64,000 nucleotides of DNA from NCBI RefSeq assembly GCF_023913515.1, contig NZ_CP099391.1:1364001-1428000 (forward strand). Direction: 5' to 3'. The notes beneath the pieces were generated by a model. The model made no database searches. It saw only the letters and a list, made by a program, of their open reading frames with translations, and had not been told where the DNA came from. The stretch is from Natronococcus sp. CG52 (GTDB lineage: Archaea; Halobacteriota; Halobacteria; Halobacteriales; Natrialbaceae). The position numbers and the translations under genes are program-made. Positions 10,115-18,403 of this stretch are shown here, in pieces (the stretch's first letter is position 1; each line of letters starts with the position of its first letter).

Positions 10115-11269
10115 TTAGAATTCTCCAAGTTCAGGTTGTGTAAGATCTTTTCGAGGCTCGTCAGGGCCGTTCGATGTATCTGCTTTCACCAATTCTTGGA
10201 GTTCCCTGTCCTCCATTTCAACAGTATTTTCACAGTGCCATTCGGCAAAGAGGTGAGCTAAATCAGAGTGTTCACTTCGGTCGCTAAGTGCGTCGTTATA
10301 TTCTCTGCGCTTGTCTCGAAGATTTCGGAATTTTATGTAGTACTCACCCTCGGAAATTTTCTCGGCAGTTTCTGCAACACACATGTACTCCAACGTATTG
10401 GTCACCCATCCCTCATGCACACCTCCACCGGGAATGTAATCATGATTCAGACGCTCAGTAAGGTCATTTACATCGACGACAAGATCAAGAGTCTTGGTTG
10501 GATCCCTTCGTTGCCATATGATTCGCTGGTCATCGTCCAGAAGGTCGTATAGGACTGTGTGCCAAATATAACACGCGAGATACAGTGACGGAGGCTCACT
10601 ATTGAATAATACCCCGGTCGCCTTCCGATCATAGAAGACCGCGGACGGAATATCGACGTTCTCGAACGTGCCTCCTTCCATCGACATACGTGTGCTCATC
10701 TGAAGCCTATCGGGTAGGGGGTCATCTCGGAAATTGTCCCCAACCATTGAGGCCCTTTGGAACTGGTACTTTGGATTGGTATCTTGGTCAATATACTTGT
10801 AGCTCAGCAACACCAGATTTGAATTGATACTCAACTTATCGCTCTCAAGCGCTTTCTTGATACGAAGCTTTTCGGTTTGGAAGTTATCCCCATGAATTAA
10901 CAGCACAATATCATGCTGTGGAGGAACGGTTGACCCACCGTTTCCGGTGTGGAACTGCAAGTCCTGGTCGTATCGTTCCAGCTCGCGGAGTTTCGATTCA
11001 AATTTGGTCTCTACTGATGGTAGCTGTTGGTTCACGTCAAATACGATGCCATAGTCTTCATTGAACAGTACTGAGAAGCTTGGTTCTATTGGCTCATCTG
11101 AATCGTTGGGGTAATACGCTGGGAATCGGTCAAATTCGAACGTGTCGTTGATATCGTACTGCTCAATGAGGAAATGTTCCCAACAGGACACTACGTCAAC
11201 GTATTGGTCATAGGCTCGAAAGTTTTCAAATGTGCTTTCAACGCACTCCCGGTACTCTTCCTCACCCAT
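10115..11269 (-). CDS. Unknown protein, second gene of three-gene operon
   Basis: 384 residues, no family recognised. A mixed alpha/beta composition, with a strand-turn DIVLLIHGDNF around residue 125 and aromatic-rich segments (YLACYIWHTVLYDLLDDDQ) near 230; no signal peptide, membrane helix or nucleotide-binding loop is visible. It lies 6 bp downstream of the 373-residue gene and 5 bp upstream of the membrane-protein gene. GC content is clearly lower than in the chromosomal flanks, consistent with transfer. Confidence 0.75.
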   Translation of the reverse strand: MGEEEYRECVESTFENFRAYDQYVDVVSCWEHFLIEQYDINDTFEFDRFPAYYPNDSDEPIEPSFSVLFNEDYGIVFDVNQQLPSVETKFESKLRELERYDQDLQFHTGNGGSTVPPQHDIVLLIHGDNFQTEKLRIKKALESDKLSINSNLVLLSYKYIDQDTNPKYQFQRASMVGDNFRDDPLPDRLQMSTRMSMEGGTFENVDIPSAVFYDRKATGVLFNSEPPSLYLACYIWHTVLYDLLDDDQRIIWQRRDPTKTLDLVVDVNDLTERLNHDYIPGGGVHEGWVTNTLEYMCVAETAEKISEGEYYIKFRNLRDKRREYNDALSDRSEHSDLAHLFAEWHCENTVEMEDRELQELVKADTSNGPDEPRKDLTQPELGEF

Positions 11270-11275
11270 GCGTGT

Positions 11276-12397
11276 CTACCCCTCTGAGAAATAATCGTCA
11301 AAATCGCGTTTAGATCCGCGTCCGACGGATATTTCTCCTTCGCGGAATCCCTCAAGAATTTGGTCTGTAATTCGGGAGAGAGCCTGTTGGGAGGCGTTGA
11401 AGCCTGGAATGATGGAGACATTGCTGTCGGAGGTGAGGAACACGTCAGCTGAGGTCCCGTCGTTGAAATCAAGAACGGACGCATGCATGTATGGATTGTC
11501 ATGATATACAGTGACAGAGGATTTGCTCAGGCCGTCTAGTGCGCGGATTAACCGGTAATTCTCTTCACGGCCTTCAATCGCCCCCTCCCGGTAGGTGATT
11601 TGTATGGGTTCGGCCTCTCTGGAACCGTATTTCCGAGATCGGTTAGAGAATAGGTCACTCTTGTCAGAAATGAGTGACGCAATGTTTTCCAGCAAGAGCT
11701 GAAAGTAAATTACACTTTCACCATCAACGAAGCGGGATTCACCCTTTCGAGAAACTTGTCCGCTGAATTCGCGGGATGATTGCCTGACTTCAAATTCCAG
11801 TTTATCTACGTAGTAGGCCTCTTCGTTGACTTCGGGTGAATTGAATACCTCGAAGTAGTCGGTGTCATCAAAATACCGAACATCAGTGTTTGCTCCAGGG
11901 GACTTGATAACCGCTCGCGTAGCAATAAGTTGTCCATCGATACTATCATCCAGTGCTTCGAATAGACGCCGAAGGTCACTGCTGTCTATGAAGGACAGAG
12001 TCAGTTCTGGTGGGAGAGCCTGGAGGTAGCGCTTGAGTCCGTATTGGTAGAAATCGTTGTCAGAGATTGTGTATGCAGTATAGACCTCTGGGTTGGTGTG
12101 TGAGAAGAGGTAGAATTCACCGTTGACATAGCGGTATCCATCTTCGTCGTATTCTTCTCCCTGACCCTTTAGCCGTCGTGTAAGAGAAGCAGTAACGAAC
12201 TCGCCTTGATCTTCAATCTCAATACGGAACCCATCTGGCTCAAATTCATTGAAGATTTTGACTGGAGATCGTTCTGAGACGAAGGTAATTGCTCTAACGG
12301 GGTCGTCTTCACGTTGTACCCGCTGCTCGGTATATTGCGACAATTTGGAGAGCGTATCGATCTGTGCGAAATCGAGCAGTGTTCCTGATTTTTCCAT
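11276..12397 (-). CDS. Unknown protein, first gene of three-gene operon
   Basis: 373 residues, no family recognised. The N-terminal ~150 residues are beta-rich (VKIFNEFEPDGFRIEIED). The C-terminal part, from about 290, contains SSVTVYHDNPYMHASVLDF and SNVSIIPGFNASQQALSRI, which reads like a compact alpha/beta domain. It lacks a Walker motif, a zinc cluster and the HKD motif of phospholipase D. It is the first gene of the operon; the promoter should lie just upstream of 12397, facing left. Confidence 0.75.
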   Translation of the reverse strand: MEKSGTLLDFAQIDTLSKLSQYTEQRVQREDDPVRAITFVSERSPVKIFNEFEPDGFRIEIEDQGEFVTASLTRRLKGQGEEYDEDGYRYVNGEFYLFSHTNPEVYTAYTISDNDFYQYGLKRYLQALPPELTLSFIDSSDLRRLFEALDDSIDGQLIATRAVIKSPGANTDVRYFDDTDYFEVFNSPEVNEEAYYVDKLEFEVRQSSREFSGQVSRKGESRFVDGESVIYFQLLLENIASLISDKSDLFSNRSRKYGSREAEPIQITYREGAIEGREENYRLIRALDGLSKSSVTVYHDNPYMHASVLDFNDGTSADVFLTSDSNVSIIPGFNASQQALSRITDQILEGFREGEISVGRGSKRDFDDYFSEG

Positions 12398-12911
12398 CCT
12401 TTCTCTTCGTGGTGAGCGCGAGCGTCAGGTTGGTTGCTTTATGATTTTCTGACGGGTTGTTTAATGTATCTTTCCTTCTACGGTTGCCTACGATGTTGTA
12501 CCCGAACTACCCCACCTGGATTGACTCGCAGATCTCATGTGTTAGACTCTAATGCGGAAATGGATATAACTGGGTGAACCGGATCGGAAGTGAAATACGA
12601 GACTGATAGCGGACTCTACTGGAGTTCGCTTAGCGTGGTGTATTTACGAACCATCTCTGCTGCCCATACACTACGCTAAACGTGGTGTGCGCCGGCTCAT
12701 TTCTGACCAGAATCGTATTTGCGTATCTGGATCTGCAGGTACCGGTTCGACTGTTGAACAAATCGACCTTTCAGGCGTGAGGCGTCCAAATTCGACCGTC
12801 TCAAAATCACCGTTTCTAACAACCAAATCGCACGTCTGTGCTTTCTATACAGGATATCGCGTGCGAATCTCTGACGACCAATGGAGTAGCGCTAGGGAGT
12901 TCTGAACGAGG
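12398..12911. other. Intergenic region with diverged 53-bp repeat
   Basis: 514 bp. It carries the promoter of the three-gene operon at the left and one copy (12601-12653) of a 53-bp sequence that recurs at 15121-15173. The rest contains no convincing gene. Confidence 0.5.
12601..12653 (+). repeat. 53-bp dispersed repeat, copy 1
   Basis: Starts GACTGATAGCGGA and ends near TTACGAACCAT. The copy at 15121-15173 matches it at about 80 percent of positions without gaps, and a weaker relative lies near 15490-15532. The two good copies bracket the decayed copper cluster. Confidence 0.7.
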
Positions 12912-13700
12912 CTATCGTTCTCCGACTTGCACGTCGAAAGACGTCGTAATCAGTTCCCCGTCGGGTTTCGTTTGGAGGAAGAGGCGGTATCGACCGGAAG
13001 TAGGGAATCGGACAGCGAATCGAACGACTCCATCCTCCGGATCCGTCTCTTCAGGGTGGACGTGGAGATACCCGAGGTCTCCGTCCCGAAGCGCGACGAG
13101 GTGACCGAGTGCACCGAGGTAGGGGTCGAGGCGAGCGCCACCATCGTCTCCGCGCACTTCGAACTCGATACTAACAGTCTCGCCAGCGGGGATCTGCTCC
13201 GGAGTGAGTTCGACAGTGTACCCCTCGACCACAGCCTCGCGCGTGGTTTGCGGACGGTCTTCGTACTGGGCCGGACCCGATGACAGTACGTCTACGCCGA
13301 GTGTTGTCGGCTGACCATCCACGAGTACGTCAACGAATGCCCGATAGACGCCAGGATCCGGAAGGACAAACTCGGCGGACCACGTCCCATCATTGGCAAG
13401 TGTCGGGTGGAGATGCTGGAACCGAGTAAGGTCACGACGGACAAGAATCAAGTGAGCGAGTTGATCGTGCGTCTCTTCGAACGCAGTGACTACGTTTCCA
13501 TCCTCCGTGTGAATTTGGTACGTCCACTTGTGGGTCTCCCCTGACTCGACTCGCGTCTCGGACGCCTCAAGTTGGAGTCCTTCCGCTGCGACAGTGAGGC
13601 CACCGGGGAGCGCGTGACTACCTGCGTCAGTGTAGCCGTGAGGAGCGTCGTGGCCGCGATCATTCGTCCCATGCCCAGAATCGTGGTGTTCGTCAGCCAT
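12912..13700 (-). CDS. His-rich protein of a copper-resistance cluster
   Basis: 262 residues from ATG 13700; a start at 13745 is also possible. The N-terminus is His/Asp-rich (HHDSGHGTNDRGHDAPHG), a likely metal-binding segment. Two beta-sandwich-like halves follow, with HLILVRRDLTRFQHLHP and ALRDGDLGYLHVHPEE, a pattern seen in proteins that accompany heavy-metal P-type ATPases. No export signal is visible. Its neighbours are remnants of a SHOCT membrane protein and a copper ATPase, so it appears to be the only intact gene of a former metal-resistance cluster. Confidence 0.75.
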   Translation of the reverse strand: MADEHHDSGHGTNDRGHDAPHGYTDAGSHALPGGLTVAAEGLQLEASETRVESGETHKWTYQIHTEDGNVVTAFEETHDQLAHLILVRRDLTRFQHLHPTLANDGTWSAEFVLPDPGVYRAFVDVLVDGQPTTLGVDVLSSGPAQYEDRPQTTREAVVEGYTVELTPEQIPAGETVSIEFEVRGDDGGARLDPYLGALGHLVALRDGDLGYLHVHPEETDPEDGVVRFAVRFPTSGRYRLFLQTKPDGELITTSFDVQVGER

Positions 13701-13805
13701 ATGCAACGTATGCTCGCCAGCACCTACTGTCTTGTTCCGCTCCAAAGGCGGTCAGCAAACAGAGTTACCAGCAACGGGAGTTACAGGTCTACGGAATCTC
13801 GGAGA

Positions 13806-14164
13806 TTACATATACGGATACTCTTGGTCTCTCTGCAGGCGCTGTCGCCGTTGCTCGAACTCCTCGTCAGTCAGGTCCCCGCGGGCATACGCTGTTCGCA
13901 ACTCTTCGAGCGCACGATCGTGTCCGAGAACCTGACCGCCCACAAGACCACGGTACAGTAAGTATCCGATACCGAGTAGGACGAGGAAAAAAGAAGCCTC
14001 ATTCCGAGGCCCCAAATCGGTGAAACTCCCATACCTGAGCCGCCACTCCACCACCCCATCATTCCCATCATCGGCATCGCAAACACCATCATCAACAGGG
14101 GAACGAGCACGATGACAGCGAGTACGATGAGGACTATTCGAAGGAGCGAGTCGCCCTGATGTTA
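13806..14164 (-). pseudogene. SHOCT-domain membrane protein, frameshifted and 5'-truncated
   Basis: The upstream half reads [19 protein letters not shown] and MPMMGMMGWWSGGSGM in one frame. The downstream half reads FFLVLLGIGYLLYRGLVGG and the SHOCT motif ALEELRTAYARGDLTDEEFEQR in another. The frames part at a run of six A on the plus strand (13987-13992). No start codon lies ahead of the first helix, and upstream sequence is directly joined to the truncated copper ATPase. Intact relatives have two helices and a C-terminal SHOCT oligomerisation motif. Confidence 0.8.
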
Positions 14165-14727
14165 CTCTCAGTGATGTGTTCAGCAGTATCCGGAATCAGC
14201 TTCGCCAGTTCGTCGAGCGCACTGGATGCGCGATGAACGCTGCGCATCTCGATCCAGTGCCCGAGCAGCATGATGTCGATCAAAGTCACGAGCTCTCAAA
14301 AGAACGCGGTCTGTGAGGGGAAGACGAGGGTCGCCAAACTGTAGACGAACGCCACGCTGATTGCCATGGAGATGAGTGTCATCATCCCCGGCGAGTGATC
14401 TCGCACTTCCGGGACGGCCATCTCCAAGAAGGGTATCCCACCGTAAGCGAACACAATCACTGCGAAGACAGTGTTGATCCATTCGCTGCCGGAGAACGCC
14501 GGGACAGAGAAGCCCAGACAATTCTGGAGCATCGGGCTGTATAAGAGGACGGGAATTGAGAGCAGCGTCGAGACGGAAAATCGCCGCTGGAACATCTGCT
14601 CGTGGCCTTCGTGCATCCCGCCGTGACCGTCATGACCATCGGTGTTGATCGTGTGTACTTTGGTGCTCTTCGTGGGATGGCTGGGCTGCGTAACGGCCTC
14701 GCATCCGTCATCGAAGGGGGCCTGCTC
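14165..14727 (-). pseudogene. Heavy-metal (copper-type) P-type ATPase, N-terminal remnant
   Basis: Reading leftward, the frame gives a His-rich leader (DGHDGHGGMHEGHEQM), the first membrane helices (RFSVSTLLSIPVLLYSPML; FAVIVFAYGGIPFLEMAVPE; SPGMMTLISMAISVAFVYS), then FPSQTAFF, a TGA in place of what is probably Trp, then [19 protein letters not shown] and [16 protein letters not shown]. Sequence then stops matching and runs into the SHOCT remnant. The phosphorylation, ATP-binding and remaining transmembrane parts are gone, and the N-terminus is cut at a stop (14728-14730). It is clearly non-functional. Confidence 0.85.
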
Positions 14728-15149
14728 TCAGAGTTTAGCACCCATCACTGACAAGTGAGTGACTCCGTCAAAATCTTGGTAGTCATCGATTCGAGACCCA
14801 AGCACTGTTTCACTGTAAGAACCCGTTCTGCGTCGCTGCTTCGTTCGATGAATATTCAAGCGGTGATTTGTTTTCTCGAATACGGCCAGTTTGGCTGTAC
14901 GCGAATCCCTGTGGAAACCACTCCCTTGTTCGACCATCAAACGAAAGCAAAATCAGGCCTGTTCGACCGATAATCGCTGCCCTATCCGACGATTATCGTG
15001 TGTCAAATGGAGGTGCGCTGTAGGCTCTAGTTCGATCATCTATCGAAGTCCGATCTCCTTGCCAGTGTGAACCTCAATAGAGCTATCAAATACGAATAAC
15101 GTATTCCACAATAAACAATAGACTGATAGCGGAATCTGTTGGGGTTCGT
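14728..15149. other. Intergenic region, mostly featureless
   Basis: About 420 bp between the ATPase remnant and the 93-residue gene. It contains the start of the second 53-bp repeat copy (15121-15173). No convincing gene was seen. Confidence 0.5.
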
Positions 15150-15173
15150 TTACCGTGGTGTATTCATATACCA
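15121..15173 (+). repeat. 53-bp dispersed repeat, copy 2
   Basis: Gapless match to 12601-12653, about 80 percent identical, starting GACTGATAGCGGA. It overlaps the last codons and stop of the 93-residue membrane protein gene. Confidence 0.7.
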
Positions 15174-15431
15174 TAGAATTCCAGCAACAAACGATCCGAT
15201 AAACGCCTGAATCAGAACCTCCTCGATCGAGGTTGGTGGAAGGTATTCTGAAATGAAGTAGAACAGCACTGCTTCAAGGACATCACCCTCCCCGAATAGA
15301 TGTGTAAGCCCAGTTAGGAATGACAGAATACCTCCCCCAAAAAGGTACATCGAAATAAAACCCACTACGGTTAGCGGTGTTTTGATGATGTATTTCACGA
15401 GTCCTCTTTCGTAACCGAATGCTTTTCCCAT
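15150..15431 (-). CDS. Small membrane protein
   Basis: 93 residues with three likely membrane helices: about 14-38 (IIKTPLTVVGFISMYLFGG), about 50-63 (LEAVLFYFISEYL) and about 70-88 (VLIQAFIGSFVAGILWYM). No family was recognised. It has a good ATG start and a hydrophobicity pattern unlikely to be a shadow. It stands alone. Confidence 0.6.
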   Translation of the reverse strand: MGKAFGYERGLVKYIIKTPLTVVGFISMYLFGGGILSFLTGLTHLFGEGDVLEAVLFYFISEYLPPTSIEEVLIQAFIGSFVAGILWYMNTPR

Positions 15432-16186
15432 ATTCTACCCCCTACCAATGCAATTGGGATTATAACAATATAGACTTTCAGGAATAATTGGATATAAGAT
15501 CGGTAGTGAGTTCTGCTGGAGTCCGAGTCGGATGGCCAAGTACCGTCTTAACGCACCTAATCTATCGTAGATTGATTACCAGCCACTTACGCGAGATACA
15601 CTCGTAGTGCGGACGAGTGAATCATTGTGTACGGTGACAGTGAATAACGGTACCACGGAGCAGTATCGTGGTGGTGTGCCATGTATCCATGACACGGTAC
15701 TGGCACTCGGATCAGTACCAGGATAGTGTACCAAGTTTCTGTACCACGGTACAGATCCGTGCTCTAGTACCATGGTCCTGTACCAAGAGCCAGATACAAG
15801 CGAATGTTCCTCGTCAGTGTACCGTAACGAATCAAAATCACCAATAATTCACTGACCTACTTGACGGCACTAAGAGCGGAGAAATTGACCACGTAGTCGT
15901 GTGGAATATCTCTCGTATCTAACGTCAGGGTTCAATACTCTAACAACTCTTCGATACGTACGAAGAGAATGAAGTAACGGTGTGGACTCACCCAATATAA
16001 TCTCTAATGATTCAAGGCGTGACTCGTACGCCGTCGCGCGGCTCATCATGTTCGTTCATTTCTTGATTGATGTTCTACGATCCTATGAGACGTGATGGAA
16101 AGAACACCTGAAAAACAAATCTTTAGAAGTGTAATTTAGACACCCAGGTTACTTAATTGGGGGCGGGGGAGCAAAGAGTGCCAACA
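15432..16186. other. Intergenic region holding a 13-bp repeat array
   Basis: 755 bp without a convincing gene. The notable content is the 13-bp-period GTACC array at 15650-15805. Around 15490-15532 there is a weak relative of the 53-bp repeat. The last 150 bp are AT-rich and should contain the promoter for the gene at 16187. Confidence 0.6.
15650..15805 (-). repeat. Iteron-like array A, 12 units of exactly 13 bp
   Basis: On the plus strand GTACC recurs in strict 13-bp register: exact at 15650, 15715, 15728, 15741, 15767 and 15780, with near matches at the remaining register points (GTATC 15663, GTGCC 15676, GATCC 15754, GATAC 15793). On the minus strand the core is TGGTAC. Unit 15741 is a perfect palindrome, GTACCACGGTAC. 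The same core and period recur in opposite orientation at 44050-44166. A binding array for one protein is the likely meaning. Confidence 0.85.
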
Positions 16187-16471
16187 ATGACAACAACCGA
16201 AACCACACTCAATGCGACCACTCTAAAGGAAATCCACGAACTCAATCGGGAGCACTTTACCGATTTCCGTGACAACTATGATGTCGTGTTTGAAAACGAC
16301 AAACTCGTCGTGTTCTGCGGGGCAAACGCCGAACTCAACGCAGTAGCTGACTACTACGACGTGCCGTATAGTGTCGTCTGTGAAATGATGTGGGACGAGT
16401 GCCCCTCCCATCTCGGGAGTGGCGTCGGCACTGCGTTCGAATACGGCACCCCGTTCGTCGTCAAAAAGTAA
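16187..16471 (+). CDS. Small unknown protein
   Basis: 94 residues from ATG 16187 (the frame extends upstream without a better start). It is acidic and mixed alpha/beta, with VVFENDKLVVFCGANAELNAVADYYDV in the middle; no known family. It is the first of three plus-strand small genes (16187, 16534, 17061) that may belong to the plasmid backbone. Confidence 0.6.
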   Translation: MTTTETTLNATTLKEIHELNREHFTDFRDNYDVVFENDKLVVFCGANAELNAVADYYDVPYSVVCEMMWDECPSHLGSGVGTAFEYGTPFVVKK

Positions 16472-16533
16472 CCCGCGTTGGCATAACTGGGAGTGTTACC
16501 TCGGATGGGCTTCCGCTGCTGGAACCACAGACT

Positions 16534-16989
16534 ATGCACACAATCACAGACCGAAACGAGACTGAGCCAATGCGCACGATCGGCATTGATCCCGACGACA
16601 TCATCGCCGCGCTCCAACTCAACGCAACGCTTGACGGCGAAAAATACTTTTTCAATATCCAATGGAACGGGACATGCTATGCGACCGCTGAACTCGTCGT
16701 ATACGATCCGAACGAACCCTTCGACCCAACTGACGAAGCGTTGATCGCTCCGACCGCATTCGTGCGAGACAGTGCAATATGGGGCGTACCGCCGACACGC
16801 GACAAAATTAGCACGGAACTCGCCGAGATGAACCCGTCCTCAAGAGACGTGGACGAAATCCACGCACGAAGCGTCGCTGCGTGGCGACGCGAAGTCCGCA
16901 AACGCGTCGTGACCGATGTCATGCTCGATCGGATTGACAGAGAGGTAGCGCGCGTTGAAATCACTGACAATGATGAGCAGCAACCCTGA
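16534..16989 (+). CDS. Small unknown protein
   Basis: 151 residues from ATG 16534, with an alternative ATG at 16570 that begins MRTIGIDPDDIIAALQLN. The middle is strand-rich (KYFFNIQWNGTCYATAELVVYD) and the C-terminal third is a basic/acidic helix (RREVRKRVVTDVMLDRIDREV). It is cytoplasmic by composition. No family was recognised. It lies 62 bp after the preceding gene, possibly in the same transcript. Confidence 0.6.
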   Translation: MHTITDRNETEPMRTIGIDPDDIIAALQLNATLDGEKYFFNIQWNGTCYATAELVVYDPNEPFDPTDEALIAPTAFVRDSAIWGVPPTRDKISTELAEMNPSSRDVDEIHARSVAAWRREVRKRVVTDVMLDRIDREVARVEITDNDEQQP

Positions 16990-17060
16990 GCGGTGGCACC
17001 TCCATTGGTTCAACTCCTGGGCAAGGCTACCGTCAACAACTAGCCAGCAAAGATTCAACT

Positions 17061-17447
17061 ATGAACGCAAAAGCTGAATTAGACTTAACCGACTTTGGGA
17101 CCAAAGAAACGTTTCAGAAACTCCTGGACAAGCACGGTCTTGAATACTCCGGAGTCGAGTTACCAACCGAACTCGAAGGTGTGGAACTACCTGGTGTACA
17201 CGTGTGGAGCGGTGAAGAAGTTAGAATCCACACGACGTGCAACCCGTTAACGGGTGAACACACTACGATCGAAGCGACTCAAGACCTCGGGTGGGCGTCG
17301 TTCGTCACGATCATGGGCGAGGAAAAGGCCGCGGCAGACCTGTACTGCGACGTTTTGTGCACGGCGAAAAACGTCAAGGGTGAGATCGACCCGCTCATGA
17401 CTGACAATGGGCGCGTGATAGCATCAACAACAATTCTAGAACCGTAG
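17061..17447 (+). CDS. Small unknown protein
   Basis: 128 residues from ATG 17061. It contains GVELPTELEGVELPGVHVW and a strand-turn-strand HTTCNPLTGEHTTIEATQD, followed by a helix with two cysteines (DLYCDVLCTAKNV). The fold is unknown. It follows the two other small genes on the same strand and may be part of the element backbone. Confidence 0.6.
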   Translation: MNAKAELDLTDFGTKETFQKLLDKHGLEYSGVELPTELEGVELPGVHVWSGEEVRIHTTCNPLTGEHTTIEATQDLGWASFVTIMGEEKAAADLYCDVLCTAKNVKGEIDPLMTDNGRVIASTTILEP

Positions 17448-17505
17448 TGAATAGACATCATTCACTCGATAACTCAGCTGAGTAAAAGTCATGCAAAATT
17501 CTGAC

Positions 17506-17751
17506 TTACTCAAACTGATTGGTCTCCTTGAGACTCTCGACACCACACTTCGAGATTCTCCACTCACTATCCTCGTCCTCGACCAAACCCCGATCTCGAA
17601 GTTTCGGTAATTGCTCGCGGAGCTCTTACTCATCGTTCCGTTCGGACGGCGAACTCGTGTTCGTGAGCGACACGGTATCTGTCGCCAAGAGTTACTGCAT
17701 ACGGAGTACATCAACAGCTGAAAAGCCATTCCAGAACGAGTCGTCACTCAT
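17506..17751 (-). pseudogene. Winged-helix-like small protein with two in-frame stops
   Basis: Read from ATG 17751, the frame gives MSDDSFWNGFSAVDVLRMQ, a TAA, LLATDTVSLTNTSSPSERNDE, a second TAA, then ELREQLPKLRDRGLVEDEDS and EWRISKCGVESLKE to a final TAA at 17506. The helix plus the strand-turn-strand ending is the usual pattern of short haloarchaeal winged-helix proteins related to phage PhiH1-type repressors. The homologous-looking sequence continues across both stops in one frame, so this is a decayed gene rather than chance. Confidence 0.6.
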
Positions 17752-18403
17752 ACTTCTGCTTCGTCGCATCAGATGTTAATCGTTTGTCCGTGTGGATTGG
17801 GCCCTAATCCGGCCCACAAATGATGAGTGAGTTATGGCTCTCCGTTTGGAATCTGCGGAGTGGCCCTGTAACCAATGAAGTGGTTGTCTTTAGTCTGCAG
17901 CGGAAATTAGGCCCATATATAGAATAGATAGCACAAACTACAGTCAGGTATATTCCGAGAATAGATTGTAATTTTCTATACATTAGTATCTCATCACTGT
18001 TTGAGACATAAAATAGGCCTAATTCGACTCTCCGATGGAATCTTACCGGAGAAGGGACCCCTCGTTTGGAGTGAGCATGTTTCAATCCGGACAATTCTAT
18101 TTGTGATATTGAATCGCCATGATTTCCAACGAATATTACAATTCAGAACATGTCATATTCTGTCTGTAGATTGAACATCTTCAGAGGAGGGTGCGTAGAT
18201 TCCAAACGTGATTTGGTTGCCGTACAGCGTTTTCAAGCAAAACACGGTATAGACCAGGTTCCAAACGGTCATTTAGGCTGAGAGTCCCCCAAAACCCATT
18301 TTTAGGACTTCTAACGATTATTCTATGGCTAATAGGGCTGGATAGTATAATGGTCAAAAACCACCCAAAAGGAACTGAGTGTGTGCGACTGCAGGAACGG
18401 AGA
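17752..18403. other. AT-rich intergenic region with inverted-repeat arm
   Basis: About 650 bp without a convincing gene. It contains CCGTTTGGAATCTGCG at 17843 and the left arm (18055-18268) of an imperfect inverted repeat whose partner lies at 23868-24054. Confidence 0.55.
18055..18268 (-). repeat. Left arm of large imperfect inverted repeat
   Basis: Read on the minus strand, this arm gives CCGTTTGGAACCTGGT (18268-18253), 59 bp later ACGTTTGGAATCTACGCACC (18209-18190) and further on CTCACTCCAAACGAGGGG (from 18075). The plus strand at 23868-24054 gives the same three blocks in the same order, the first two with an identical 59-bp spacing. Sequence between the first two blocks also aligns (TTTGCT, AAAACGC). 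Confidence 0.8.

Noticed and set aside
15650-15805. 13-bp repeats considered as a CRISPR array
   Set aside because: Repeat cores are only 5-6 bp, spacers are about 8 bp, and no cas genes are present.
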